DNA of 64,000 nt from Immersiella caudata (taxonomy: Eukaryota; Ascomycota; Sordariomycetes; Sordariales; Lasiosphaeriaceae). Under the pieces are notes generated by a model. It was not told the origin of the DNA. It ran no database searches and worked only from the letters and a program-made list of their open reading frames with translations. This document shows positions 45,423 through 56,639 of this stretch, piece after piece. A program made the translations under genes and the position numbers. Numbering within the stretch: position 1 is the first letter of the stretch; each line of letters starts with the position of its first letter. The stretch lies in NCBI GenBank assembly GCA_030512335.1, contig JAULSU010000004.1:5580001-5644000 (forward strand), in the 5' to 3' direction.

Positions 45423-46557
45423 ATGGATATTGACGAGGACGACGACTTCTACTCTCCAGATGAGCCTGAGGCTCCGTCAGCGGAAGCTGCACCCGCTGCG
45501 GCCCCGCCAACAACTTCAAAGCCCGATGCAGGCGATGAGCTAGAGGAGGGAGAGGAGGAGGATGAGGGAGGCGAAATGGACGAAGACGAGGATTCAGTGC
45601 GTCACAATACTCTTCCTGCGCATTGGCGTCCTACTGACCTCCTGTCCGCCAGGATATCGACATCATCGTTGACAACAAAGACGCCCCCAAAGCTGCCCCG
45701 CCTTCGTGAGTCCGATCCCCAGCGCCCCGAGGTTTCGAGTCCTTCTAACAGCCTTTCAGACAGTCGCGATACAGCGAAATAAGAAACATTCCCCAACGAT
45801 CTACCGCGACCGAGTCAACATCCAAGAGCGCCCCCCAAAAGAACCAACAGCTTGCCCAGCGACCAGCCGATCAACCCCCTGTTTCGACGTCCAAGATTGA
45901 CGTCAACGCTATCCCCATACACAAGCAGACTGGCAAGCCCCTGACGCAAGTTAATATCGACGAGGGTAAGCTGCCCCTCTCCCCCCGTTCCTCGCCCCTT
46001 GCTAACATCTCCCAGACCTTGCCGACAGCGACAAGCCTTGGCGCAAGCCTGGCACTGACCTCTCCGACTACTTCAACTACGGCTTTGACGAGTTCACGTG
46101 GGCTCTCTACGCACAAAAACAAGAGGCGCTCCGCGGCGAGTACAACCAGGAGGCCATGGCGCAGCACAACAAAAAGATGATGGAGGAGTTCAGCATGATG
46201 ATGATGGGCGGCATGGCGCCCGGGATGGCTGGCGCTGCTGGCCCCGGAGCCGGTGGTGCAGGAGGTTCCGCGATGGCTGGGATGGATGGCGTGCCGCCAG
46301 AGGCTATGATGCAGCAGATGATAGCCAGCGGCATAGACATCAACCAGATGGATCCGAACACCTTGGCTGCGATGTATGCGCAAGCCGGAGGCGCGGGTGC
46401 TGGAGCTCAGGGTGGCCAAGGTCAGAACTTTGGGGCTAGCTTCGGTGGGAACCAAGGCCATGGATACGGGTATGATCAGCAGATGGCTGGTGGCGGGAAC
46501 CAGGGAGGTGGCGGAGGTGGAGGAGGAAGAGGCAGGGGGCGCAGAGGGCGGTGGTAA
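45423..46557 (+). CDS. fip1: mRNA 3'-end processing factor Fip1
   Basis: Exons 45423-45596, 45653-45705, 45760-45965 and 46016-46557 give 324 residues, with three introns of 50-56 bp. The N-terminus is acidic (MDIDEDDDFYSPDEPEAP ... EEGEEEDEGGEMDEDEDS), continuing after intron 1 as DIDIIVDNKDAPK. The Fip1 core motif KPWRKPGTDLSDYFNYGF, then DEFTWALYAQKQ, lies at about residues 155-185 and is unmistakable. A methionine/glycine-rich region and a glycine/arginine-rich C-terminal tail (GRGRGRRGRW) follow. Fip1 is part of the cleavage and polyadenylation factor and links poly(A) polymerase to it. The second exon is only 53 bases, but both flanking splices keep frame. Confidence in identity is high, in every splice slightly less. 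Confidence 0.92.
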
Positions 46558-47379
46558 ACTGCGGACGCTATACGATGAGTGCTTTGTGCTAGGCCTTGTG
46601 GGTATGCAGCAGCCAGGGGATATGGCGTCTTTGGCAGACTCACTTCGTGGTGGGCCAGGAAAGCTTCATGGGATGGCACCAGGCACAGAAAAATGATACC
46701 AACACAGTTATGAGTTCTCTTCCTCCTATCAAGTGGCCTGCGAGTGATTTTCTGGTACATGTGTTTGTCGTCCCTATTTCACTCACCCCCTTTCCCGATG
46801 AGCCACCAGTGAGCTGAAATGTCAGGTGAACAAACCTCGTTGATGAAGATGCTCAGCCCCCGTCACTTCGCTCAGCAATCGCTTTTATCTCTTCCCAATC
46901 TTCTTGGGTTTGGTCTCGTTCTCAGGTCATATCTCAGCTTCTTTTTGCCAGCGAAGCGACGTACATCCATTGGTTAAAACTCAAAGCGCTGTGTCCCCGA
47001 GTCGCGCGGTTCTCATCTCCTTCAGACAGCATCTCCGTAGTGGTAGTATCGTAAGGCGGAATCCACCACGTCTACTCGCCATTCATGGCATTGTTGTTCG
47101 AAGATCCACAGAGTACTCGGCTCGGCCGAGCTCAGGGTCAACTCTATCCTGACGCCTTACGGAGTGTAGCTGGCGGTCGAGTTGGTACACGTCCAGAACG
47201 TGCTCCGGTCCGAAGCGGGTGTTTTGGAAGTGACGAGCGGATTTCGTACTCTGTGCAATCATCTCAAACCGGTGGATACCTAGGTATCTATTCTTGGGGA
47301 TTGCGATGTTGAGGTAGATCTCAGAGAGATGAATTTTCGCCAAGATTTCGCCACCGTTCCCAGTTCCTCGAAGTATAGC
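46558..47379. other. intergenic, left edge of gene-family array
   Basis: Holds the 3' flank of fip1. A minus-strand frame of 86 codons (47083-47343) is the only notable one, and it has no recognisable motif. No gene is claimed. Confidence 0.4.
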
Positions 47380-48690
47380 TAGCTACCTAGGTAGTGGGAG
47401 CAGCGCTGGCTTGTGTGGGCCGGTGCAACGAAGTTTGGGTACTCCTCGTATTTCCGCTCTTGGGCCCATGGGTGAATTAGGAACCCCAGCATCCCGCAGT
47501 GCGCTTCCTTGATGGCGTCCTACACATTTGACACATTAGTAGGCAAGGTAGTTGGTGAGTCGACAAGGGCGGAAGAGATTTGAGTGTTATCAAAAGCTTC
47601 TATGCCAACACCTGAATCTGAAGATCCGAAAGATCTTCGACTCTCTCGCGCTGAGTATGGTCCTTGTCTTCCGTGGCATCTGTTGTATCTACGATTGCGT
47701 CGAACAGTTGCCCCAAACAACTGTTCCGCATCGCGTCGGTGGTTGGGTAGTCGGCATCATCCCGCTCCGGTCCAGCTGTGGCCTTGGCGTCTGCAATCGC
47801 TTCAATCTCTCTCTCTCGATACTCAAAGTCTCTCCGGTCACGAAGGCCCCGAACACTCTTGTTCTGTGTACGTTAGATCTTTCCACAATCCTTGAGACTG
47901 ACAATCGCTTCGAACAACTGTTTGGTGCGTGATTTCCGGTCTCCACTAACACAAGCTGGCGGCATTATGATGAATAGTTCCAGCGAGAGGTGGGATATAT
48001 AGCAGAATCCGCCCGCTTTGGGGTCTCCTCTCGCAGCCCCAGTTCATCAACTTGTTCGTTAGATTTGAGGAAATGAAACTCAAGTTCTTACTCAGCTGGC
48101 CAGCCTTCGGCGAGACACAAGGTTCCAATGCCTGAAACAAATGTTAGAAACGGTCGAGCGGATGATCATGAACATTCCAGACTTCTTGAACGACAAGAGC
48201 ACGAAAGTGAACCTAACATGGATGACAAGATCGCCACAAAACAAGACCTTTGAAGCGAAAAAAAGCAGAACAGAAAGGAAATTGCTACTCTGATGACTAG
48301 GAAAAGCAAAGACGGTTAATCCTAGAGGTCCAAAGGGGTGCTTGGGCTTCCACCTTCAGGCACGAAGACCGGCTTCCCGGTTGGACTTACTTTCCATTGC
48401 CGCCCTGGTTCTCATGGAGACCTTTGGGGAGGTGGCCGATGTTCACAGCGCCGGGTTGGAGGAAGGGCCCCCAGTTTCTGGGACGTTAGTAGCGGGTGCA
48501 GCAGTGGCTTGTGTGATAAAATTAGTGGGGATGATTCCAGGGAAGAACGCAGGAGTAACGCCAGGGTTCGAGACGGAATGCACACTGTTTGGGCTTGGTT
48601 GAACGTTATGTGTTTGGGGCGGAGTTGGTACCAGTGGGACCGGGTGGCATGTACGCAGTCGGCGTGAAACTCATGCCAACAAGACTAGGT
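47380..48690 (-). pseudogene. array-family copy D, decayed
   Basis: Read leftward, a low-complexity Pro/Thr/Asn-rich segment (MSFTPTAYMPPGPTGTNSAP and onward) lies near 48690-48380. After a gap and stops, the family core appears around 47930-47590: a D-D-A-D-Y-P-type segment, a Q-L-F-D-A-I segment, then an E-D-L-S-D-L-Q-I-Q-V-L-A segment that ends at a stop where the others continue to their first splice site. Past a TAG acceptor the second-exon motif DAIKEAHCGMLGF and its neighbouring W-x-x-x-x-K-Y appear at about 47518-47450, and then the sequence decays. Several frameshifts and stops separate the blocks and no third exon was found. Alignment to the intact copies is by eye. Confidence 0.6.
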
Positions 48691-48840
48691 CGTGTGTTTT
48701 ACAGCGATGGCCGCCTTGCCAGTCTAGAGCTGGGTGGCCTAGTTGTCGTTGCCCCTTATTGTTTGGCATCCTTCGCCTGTTTCGAGAAATCATTTGTTAG
48801 CTTCGGCTTTGTTGCAAGCCGGACAAGTGGTGACGGTGAG

Positions 48841-48958
48841 CTCCTAAGCAAGGAGTACCCTAGCATCCACTAACGGGAGATGATATAAGAGCCACTAGGC
48901 TTCTACGCAGGGAGTGCTTCAGAATCCACCAAGGGAAAGAAGTGGGAGCCACTAAGCT
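48841..48958. repeat. 59-bp tandem repeat, two copies plus a partial
   Basis: Units beginning CTCCTAAGCAAGGAG (48841) and CTTCTACGCAGGGAG (48900) share the order GAGT... ATCCAC... GAGCCACTA. A partial third unit begins at 48957 (CTCCTCAAAGCAGAAAGAG). The repeats overlap the last codons of array copy A. Confidence 0.6.
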
Positions 48959-50304
48959 CCTCAAAGCAGAAAGAGATGCGTGACGTCAACGACACCAGGC
49001 CCGCCACACCCAACCGGGATGTAGCCGTGGTAGGACTGATCGCTTGGATGCCAGCCACGGTAGGGCTGGGAGTTGGTGTGGGAGTAGCTGAGGAGGCCCG
49101 AGAAGCCTTGGGCCCAGCACGCTGGGACTGGGGGTTCTTGACCCGACCACCCTTGGTTCGGTTGGCAGGGCGGGCCTCAGCACTGCCAGTCGTCTCCTCC
49201 TCATTGTTGTCTCCAGCAACTGCCTCCCTGCCAGCCTTGTAAATACCCTGTCGAGTCTTGTTCAGCTTGGTGTTTGCCTTCTTGCCCTATAGGTTAGATG
49301 AGTTAGCTCTGGCTCTCAATCTTTGGGAATGGGCGGAAAACGTACTTCGAGTTCACGATCAGGAGCAGAGGCAATGCGGCCAGTGTACGAAGACTTGTAC
49401 ACGCCATACGCGAGGCTCTTGGAACGGCGACAGGCTGCAGCAACGGCGTCCAGGCGTTCGGTGAAAGTATCGAAATGATGATACTTCCAGTCGCGCTCCC
49501 ACGGGCGGGCCGCAAAGCCGAGCTCGCCGTAGTGAGCCTTTGTCACGGAGTCCTGGCTGCTTGTCAGCAACGATAATATCATGTGTATGTGGGATGCTGG
49601 ATGCCTACAAGAAGCCGCAACGACATGGCGTGCACCTCAATGTTGCTCAAGCTCTTGACCCTTTTATGGTGAACATGATCCTCAGGTTCCGCAACGTCAT
49701 CCAAAATTGACGATGGCCAGGAATAGCTTCTTGGTGAATGGTTCCTTCTCTTCAACGTTCTTGGGTTAGTCGGGATCAAGTCTGCCATCGGTCTCGCGGT
49801 CGACGTTGTTGGCCGACTCGGTCGCCTTCTCGTATGACACCAAACTCCTCCATGCTTTCAATCATCGGAGTGTAGACGCGGTCCTTCTTCAGAGCAACTC
49901 GTTAATGTTTGCATGCGTGCGCAGGGCCTGGGCCAGAGGCGGAGGCGGAAGCAATCCAAACTGCTGGCAGTGGTAAGGCTGCGCGAGGATCAGCATCTCG
50001 GCGGGTATCATGTTGGTATGCTGGTGAGCCGGATTGTGCTGTGTGCTGAGCAGATTGGGGAGCGGAGTACTGGGCAGGAACCTGCTGCTGGATCGGAATA
50101 GGCTGGTGTGCCAGAACCTGGTGAGGTTGCTGAGGAGGGGCGGCTTCCTGAGGCGGGGCAGGTTGCTGAGGGAGGGTGTTGACTTGAATGTTGGCTTCGG
50201 TGAAGGAGGAAACCACGCCGCTGTTGCCAAAATGGCTGCTCGAACTCCTCGAGCCAGGGTTCAAGGATGACGTCGTCCTCAAGATAAACGTAAGGGGACG
50301 CCAT
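48903..50304 (-). pseudogene. array-family copy A, frameshifted
   Basis: It starts at 50304 with MASPYVYLEDDVILEPWLEEF, shifts frame into a Gln/Pro-rich stretch (near 50220-50000), and shifts again before INELL-stop-KKDRVYTPMIESM at about 49900. The core then continues in another frame (ATESANNVDRETDGRLDPD, then LFLAIVNF) and again after a shift as HVHHKRVKSLSNIEVH. The first intron, the second exon (DSVTKAHYGELGFAARPWER ... ASAPDRELE, about 49558-49346), the second intron (GTACGT donor, 49287-49345) and the basic third exon (GKKANTKLNKTRQGIYKAG, with TKGGRVKNP) are all in place. Thus the 3' half still reads well and the 5' half is broken by at least three shifts and one stop. Confidence 0.7.
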
Positions 50305-50935
50305 TGTGAAAACCTGAATGAGAGATGTGGGCGAAAGTTGATGAATTGGCGAAGGTGGTGGCTTGCCAGGAATGGGACCTCTTCCGGGAGAAGAGAGGAG
50401 GAGGGGAGAGATGGTGAGAATATATAGAAAAACAGTAGGTGAGGCAATCAGGAAGGCGCGCTCACGCCGAGAGCCATCCGAAGTCAACTGCTATTATTCC
50501 TATTCATGACAATAGCGGTACTGCCGCTAGAACAATAGCTATTCAGGGCTGTCGATTAGGAGAGATGGTATGAAAAGGAAAAAATAAACATTGATAGCGG
50601 GCTGTAACTGGTGGGGGGTTCAGATGCAGGGTGATTGACCTCGATCAGTGACTTGCTCGTTATCAACCAAGGTTTGGACAATGCCTCAACTTGGAGCAAG
50701 GCGATGATCCTGATATTCAAATGAACCAGTTGAGCGCAAAGGGCAGAGCAATTGGAGTAAAAAAATCACAAAAAAACACAGGAAACGCAGAAGAAATGCA
50801 GAAAATACAGAAATGCTACTCTAACAAAAGAACAAACTCATCTACCTCCTTGTCTTCCCATGCCACTAGCATCAATCTGAACCGTAGGGGGAGACTGTTT
50901 GAAAACGGACGGTTTGAGTCTCCTCTCTGCTTGCC
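50305..50935. other. spacer between array copies A and B
   Basis: 631 bases. It holds the upstream region of copy A and the 3' flank of copy B, with A-rich stretches near 50760-50840. No gene is seen. Confidence 0.45.
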
Positions 50936-52529
50936 TTAACGGCTGAAGGAGTTGCCGTTGATGAAATCAGCAAAGGGGCTATCAGGGTTGAATGGGAGGG
51001 GAGCTCCGCCCATTTGCTGATCTGCTGCTTTATCCGGCTGCTCGTCCGCGGCCTCGGCCATTTTACTGTCGACATCATCATCGTCAAGAGCTGAAGAGGC
51101 GACAGGGCTAGAGGCGGCGGTGTTGGTGAGAGAGCTGGCGACAGAGTTGGCGATGGAGGCGCTTGAGCGGCGTCTTCCAGCTGTGGCTGAGGGCTTTCGC
51201 ACCCTGCCTCCCTTCGTGCGATGGCCGGCAGCTTGGGCAGCCGTGGTACTCTCCTTCTCGCCGCGAGCTGCTTTGACAACACCTCGCCCAGCCTTGATCT
51301 GCACCGCCTTTTCGGCGTTGCCATCAGTGTTTCGCCTCTTGGCCTGATTCGAGCACACTCTGTTAGTCAAGTCTCTCCACTGGGGATGAGCGCGGACCGA
51401 AAACGTACCGTGACCTCACGACTGGGTGCGGACGCTACACGGCGACGATATTCCGCAGGTAGATTGCCGTATACGACGCTCTTGGAATAGGCGCAAGCGC
51501 CGGCAACCGCCTGGAGCCGAGCCGTGAAGGTTTCAAATGACTGGTATCTCCACTCATTTTCCCAAGTACGGGGCGAAAACCCGAGGCGGCCACAGTGGGC
51601 GTCTTTGATGGCATCCTGGCGTGATCGGTTAACGACATTGATCATGTCAGCCATTATCCCGTTCAACTTACTAGAAGATCATAGGATAGGAAGTGGACCT
51701 CGAGGTTGCGTAAGTTCTTGACGCGCCCATAATGAACATGCGTCTTTAGTTCCTTGACATTAGAGAAGTCGGTAATTGCGTTAAAAAGTATCTCAGCGCA
51801 CTCCTTCTCTCTCTCCGTGTTCATGGCGGGAAAGTCCGGATCAAGACTTGCGTCCGTCTCTCTCAGGTCCGTCTTGTCGCACTCGGCCTCGAACTCTCTA
51901 CGCAGCGCCTCCATTTCGGCTCTGTTGCTGAACAGGGGCGCATACTTGTGGTCTTTCTGTTCAAGAAGCTCTGCCATGGTGGGGCGTTGAATATTGGGGG
52001 CCATTTGCGGGACCGGGGACTGCTGGACAATAGGCGTCGAATGCGGAACCGGAGAATCTTGAACAACAGGGATGGCGGGCATATTTGGGTACTGCTGGGC
52101 AATAGGCATCGCGAGCAGGACCGGGAATTGCTGAGCATTGGGGATGGCAGGTGGAGCCTGGAGTTGCTCGGGGGTCATGGCCATCGGTGTCGGGACCAGA
52201 AACTGCTGCGGCATAGGAACTCTCTGGAGGACCCGACCATAGAGCTCGTACTCCTCAGCTGGGGCACGAAACTGAGCCTGAGTCGGCGAAGCGAAAGCCG
52301 CCTGCGGGACTGGGGCAGGAAGCGGCTGGTGAAACGTATTCTGACTGACCATGAGCGCCTGGTGAGCAGACAGCGCCTGGGGATCGAAAGAGTGGATCAG
52401 CTCTGTCAAGATCGCGTCGTAAGGCGTTCGAGTAGTAGAGGTCGAGAACTGCCGGTGATTGACCATGGGTGCCTCAAGATTGTGTTGCGCCTGCTGAGCA
52501 GCAGCAGCGCGGCGCCAGTTAGGATCCAT
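50936..52529 (-). CDS. array-family protein, copy B (intact, unknown function)
   Basis: Exons 52529-51672, 51615-51409 and 51343-50936 give 490 residues. Introns are 56 and 65 bp, phase 0, with GTAAGT and GTACGT donors. Residues 1-187 are Gln/Pro/Ala-rich and repetitive, probably disordered. The family core runs from about 188 (LLEQKDHKYAPLFSNRAEME) through DASLDPDFP and EVHFLSYDLL, across the first splice to DAIKDAHCGRLGF, and on to W-E-N-E-W-R-Y, F-E-T-F-T-A-R-L, S-K-S-V-V-Y-G and R-V-A-S-A-P at about 350. The third exon is basic at first (HRTKGGRVRKP, AGRRRSS), then Ser/Ala-rich and acidic, and ends in FNPDSPFADFINGNSF. I do not recognise the family. The basic segment suggests nuclear or nucleic-acid association, which is only inference. 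There is no signal peptide or membrane segment. Copies lie on both sides in the same orientation. Confidence 0.75.
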
Positions 52530-54844
52530 CTTGTGAGGAGTAGAGAGAAGTGGGAAGTAGGAATTGCGAGGTGATTATTGTGCAAATGAACGCAATTGGA
52601 GAGAGAGAGATTGAGGAAGTCTGATAAAGTTGCCTCGCGGGGGAGTCGGGAGGAAGATGGTGGAGGGGAAGGTGCGAAGCAGTGAGGAAGGAAGGGCAAG
52701 ATGGTGGGTCCACCCTCGACGTGCGTAAGAAGAGAAACGCGTGCGAGATGGCATGAAAAAGAACGAAACGGCTGACTGCGAGCTTGGAAGCGCCGTTGAT
52801 CTGGCTTGCGGTGTCAAGCAGAACACGCCTTGACTTTTGGGGATAAGGCACTTCGAACTCTTCGTAGCTCGAACCCTTCCGTAGCCGTGACACTTTTGGT
52901 GTTGGGGATCCCACGTTGAGGCAAGACTTGCACAGGAAGATGAAGCTTACCTTAGCCAAGAAAGCGTCAACATCCAAGCCAGCAACCAAAAGAAACCATG
53001 ACGACCGCACAAGAGAAAAGGCGGTAGGAATCACTCATGACGACTACCTACCTAAGCTATCCCGGAACACACCAGAGAACATCTCCCCATGGGACAGCTC
53101 AAGCCTATCCTCCCTCCTCCTAGTGCTCCTTTCTCAGTGGCTCGGCCTCCACCATGCTGCGCGTCGTGGGAGTATACGTGTGTGTCTTGACCAACCAGAT
53201 ATCTCTCCGTACCTAGTTACTAACCCAGTTCTTCTCCTACTTGCCAATCTCCATGCGCCAGCAAGTTCCGAAATCCATAGCGAACAGTATGTGACGAGAT
53301 TGTCGAAGAGAACGAGTACGAGAGAAGCAAGTAAGGTCTTGGAAAGGATGGCGCAAGCAAGAATAAGTAATAAGCGGCCTATACCCGGTTCCCTACTCTG
53401 GGTCGATTCTAGGGGTAGGAAAAGGAGGGTCTCGAGGTCACCAAAGGCAATGCTCTTTGACCATGAAGCTGTTGAGCCTTTGCTGTTACCGCCCTTTGTC
53501 TCAAGGACGGTCTGCCAAGCCGAATCGGCTACAATGGTGGTCTCAAAGCGCTTCCGCACGCACCTTTGTCCCTCTCACCCGTACAAGAAAAGCCTAGGTC
53601 GGGGATGCCATCGATATCTTGCTTGAGGGACGCTATACCCTCATGCTCCATTTCCGCGGCCCCCCTATCCTCCATCCCTTTAACCCTTCAACCATCAGAG
53701 GCATCCTACGCCTCCATGGCGGGGAGCTCTTGAGCGAGCTTCCTATGAGCAAAGACCAGCTGATGGAGACCGGCGGAGCCTCCGAGGATTCCTAACTGCC
53801 AGAGAAGACCTCCTAACGACTGGAGGTCTGGTATCAGGCGAGGGGTATTATGGTGGGTGATAGAGAGGAATCAGCCCGCAGATGAAGAGAACGGGAGTCG
53901 AAGAGAGGTGCTGCGAGCAAAAGGCAAGACTCGGGGAGTACCAACACGACAAGATTCGGAAGCATCAGTGCCCGTCGATATCATCAACCTGCGCGGGCTG
54001 TAACGTAGGAGCGATGCAGGAAGAGAATACCAAGAACGCCCTCAACGAGGTGGGCTGGGTTGAGAGATGAACTCGAATAAAACACAACACATCAAACACG
54101 AGGCGAGTAGCCACAGAGACAGGAGATAAAGAAATGAAATATCTGATGCCCAACAGCCAAGGTACATTTCGCCACCACTAGGTCCTCGTCGAGGGTCTCA
54201 GCTTCTTTCCACGGCTAGGGCTTGAGACCAAGATGCGTCCAAATGAAGTTGGGGACCCTCAAAGGTCTGGTTTGAAGTTCTCGAAGAGGTACTAAGGGTA
54301 AACCGTCCTGGCCAAGAAGGCCAGCAGGGCGCGGTAGCGGTGGAGGGCTCACCTGCAATTGACGTGACAGCTGCGGCCACAATCTATGTCCAGAGAGAAT
54401 GACGGGCTAGCACCCTGAACTTCCTGGAATCGGCCTCCTCTGGCCTTGTAACGCGCCTTGTGCCCCTGGGCTGGCTGGTAGTAGCAGAGGAGCTGACAAC
54501 TTTCTTCGCCCGGCTCCCATCGTGACTCTCCCCGCCTCGACAACACCCACCGACATCAGCTCGCGAAGCTGTATCGAAACAGAAACGCAAAAGGAGAAAC
54601 CAAGGGAATTACCGTGAATGGGGCTGAATCAACAAAGCAAGGCGGAAATCTTCCCAAGAACATGCAGGAAGCGTTGTAATCTTCCTCCTGGCTGCCCCGT
54701 CAGGTCGTCAACTAGGGGCCGTCGTACTCGGATGAGATACAAAGCAAGCGAGATCAAAATATCACGCAGATCAAAAACAAAAGACAACGCCAAAAACAAC
54801 AACTGCAGAGGGAGATTACGGAGGAAATGCCGTAGTTATTGGCT
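52530..54844. other. spacer upstream of copy B
   Basis: About 2.3 kb. It should hold the copy B promoter. Its right part (54060-54200) resembles the sequence at 55110-55240, so it belongs to the duplicated spacer set. One plus-strand open stretch is listed separately. Confidence 0.4.
52916..53795 (+). other. unresolved plus-strand coding-like stretch
   Basis: A 236-codon frame (52916-53626) ends in a basic, Ser-rich region. With a one-base shift the translation would continue through EGRYTLMLHFRGPPILHPFN and STIRGILRLHG to about 53795. The second part looks protein-like, but I cannot name it, and no start or intron model is convincing. It may be a remnant of a gene unrelated to the array, or chance. 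Confidence 0.2.
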
Positions 54845-54860
54845 TCAACAACTACTGAAG
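54768..54860. repeat. duplicated spacer segment, copy 1
   Basis: The run from CGCAGATCAAAAACAAAAG to GAAATGCCGTAGTTAT here is matched, with small differences, by 55884-55968. The shared order is CGCAGATC, AAAAGA-AACGCCAA, ACAAC, GCAGAG, GGAGAT, then GAAATGCCGTAGTTAT. It shows that non-coding spacers were duplicated together with the gene fragments. Confidence 0.65.
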
Positions 54861-55080
54861 AGAATACTGAAGGGGTGTGACTGGGAGGCTGCACCTTTTG
54901 GAACTTGCCTCGGGAGGTCCTCTGGTCCGTCTCTTGGGGCTTGGGTTGTGAGGGGGCTGACTGTTGTTGCCAGCAGTACTGACGGCCTCTTCTCCATTCC
55001 GAGTTTTGTCATCTCCAAGTGCTGCTGTTCCAGCCTTGATCTTCGTTACCTTATCCTTATTGGTGTTGGTATTAGAGAGG
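54845..55080 (-). pseudogene. array-family third-exon fragment G
   Basis: A frame reading TNKDKVTKIKAGTAALGDDK, then a Gly/Asn stretch and KRRTRGPPEASSK, ends at a stop at 54845-54847. This matches the third-exon start of the other copies (K-I-K-A-G-T-A-A-L-G is nearly identical in copy H and close to E). No core exon is found upstream of it. Confidence 0.6.
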
Positions 55081-55242
55081 TGAGTTAGCTGTAGGTAGCA
55101 AGTAGAGCCGGAATGAAAAATAACACATCAAACATAAAAGGAGTGAATTAAAAAACGAGGCTAGAAACAACAGGGAAAGGAGATGCAGGGATGTGGCATC
55201 TGGTACCTAACGGCCACCATAGAAGAGACCTCTGGCTCCCGG

Positions 55243-55829
55243 TCAAAGGATGCCATGTTTCATGTTGGAGCCCTCATCGAGAATAAATCCACTGGACAGT
55301 GGGCTCGTCATCTTCTCGTCGTCTCCGGCCAACAGGCCTAAGAACTCTTGCTCAATGAAGATCGTCTGATTGACGCTCAGGACTTCTTGTCCTTTTCCGT
55401 ACGCACTGAGGGCCTTCAGCAACTCGGACTCAGTGGTCTGTTGCCGTGCCGCTGGTAGTCTTGTCTGACTCGGCCTCCATTCGTTGCTTCAGATCCTTCA
55501 TAGGTCGTTGGATGGCTGGGACACCCCTCCTCTTCAGTACCACTTGGTGCTTGTCGAGGGTCTTGACTTCTTTGAGCACTTGCAGCCAGGGCTTGTCCTC
55601 TCTTGCGCTTGCGCGGTCCGCCGGGCTAGGTGGCGGAGGCCGAGGCGCTGGCATCTTCCTTGCAAGCCCCCTCGCCTCCAAGCGCAGCTGTGCCAGCCTT
55701 GATCTTGTTGGCTTTTTCCTTATTCCCGGCGCCATTTGCGTGCTTGCTCTGTTTGAGCCTGGTAGTCAACCGTCCTTTATGGTCAGTGCCAGAGGGATTT
55801 AATGTTACGGACAGTTCCCTGTCCGTCAC
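55243..55829 (-). pseudogene. array-family third-exon fragment H
   Basis: Starting near 55829, SKHANGAGNKEKANKIKAGT and AALGGEGACKEDASASAS match the third exon of copies C and G. A stop and shift follow. A second frame (to about 55435) is helical and basic (LQVLKEVKTLDKHQVVLKRR), and after another shift it continues as LLKALSAYGKGQEVLSVNQT and IFIEQEFLGLLAGDDEKM to a stop at 55243-55245. This C-terminal part has no counterpart in the intact copies B and C, so H may preserve a different tail. Core exons are missing. Confidence 0.55.
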
Positions 55830-55879
55830 TAGTCAGTTAAGGCCGTTATAAAATACTAAGCAAGCAGCACCACAAAATC

Positions 55880-55982
55880 ACGCAGATCGAGAAAAAAAAA
55901 CCCGAAACAAAAGATAACGCCAAGCACAACAACCGCAGAGAAAGGAGATGGAGAAATGCCGTAGTTATAGATTTTTATAACT
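55880..55982. repeat. duplicated spacer segment, copy 2
   Basis: The second copy of the spacer at 54768-54860. It ends at the left edge of the inserted LTR-like element, and the sequence matching the G unit resumes beyond the element near 56610. Confidence 0.6.
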
Positions 55983-56567
55983 TGTGACAACCTGCAGGCC
56001 ACCCTTGTGGGCCGGGACGGACCGACGTGTCCCCGCAGTCACCACGGTACGGAATCGTGTGTAGACACTATGCTGGCATTAGGTGATCACCGCGACCACC
56101 CCAGGAGATGAGTGAGCACAGTAAGCGCGCCAAGGAAGTTTGTTGACTCTGATCACCCTAGCCTCGGGAAGACCACAGTAAGCAGAGTAAACGCTAGTAT
56201 AAGTTACTTTATTCCACCCAAATATAGATAGTTATCATCGTACTTATAACGGTATAAGGAGTCCTTCTAGTTCCTTACGTAAGTAATCGCTCTATTAATT
56301 ACAGTATCTTCAGCTACATCATACCATATAGTTACCCGTGTGCTACTATGTACTATAGTGGCATACGACCATCTACCTAGTGACCCCCCCGTCTGTGAGG
56401 ACTTACTTCTGTGTTCGCCCCTCTTACCCACCTTAGTTTCCCTGCGACCCTGCCGACCGATAGTCGACAGGCACCGGTCGTAATACAATTATCAAAGGAA
56501 AATACCGTAATTTCGCGTACTAATTAATTAGCAAAAACTTAACCGGAAATAAAGTAGTTTAAGCCTA
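55983..56567. mobile_element. probable solo LTR with 5-bp target duplication
   Basis: A 585-bp block starts with TG (TGTGACAACCTGCAGGCC) and ends in TA, where a retroviral-type LTR would end in CA. It is flanked on both sides by TAACT (55978-55982 and 56568-56572; the match extends to TATAACT). Compared with the homologous unit at 54768-54900, this block is an insertion. The right half is strongly AT-rich. No reverse transcriptase or other retrotransposon gene is present, so it would be a solo LTR. The terminal CA-to-TA change and the AT-richness are consistent with repeat-induced point mutation. Identity to a known element was not tested. Confidence 0.5.
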
Positions 56568-56639
56568 TAACTATAATGTAAAAGTCGTTAATGATATATA
56601 CGGCAGCCGCAGCCGCAGCCTCTTTAAAAAGTGTACGAC

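Noticed and set aside
55430..55735. Independent 101-residue protein gene
   Set aside because: It overlaps the family fragment H and shares its duplicated context; better seen as part of that frameshifted copy.
56590..56625. CAGCCG repeat as a separate gene feature
   Set aside because: Only three units, at the edge of copy E; not enough for a repeat call.
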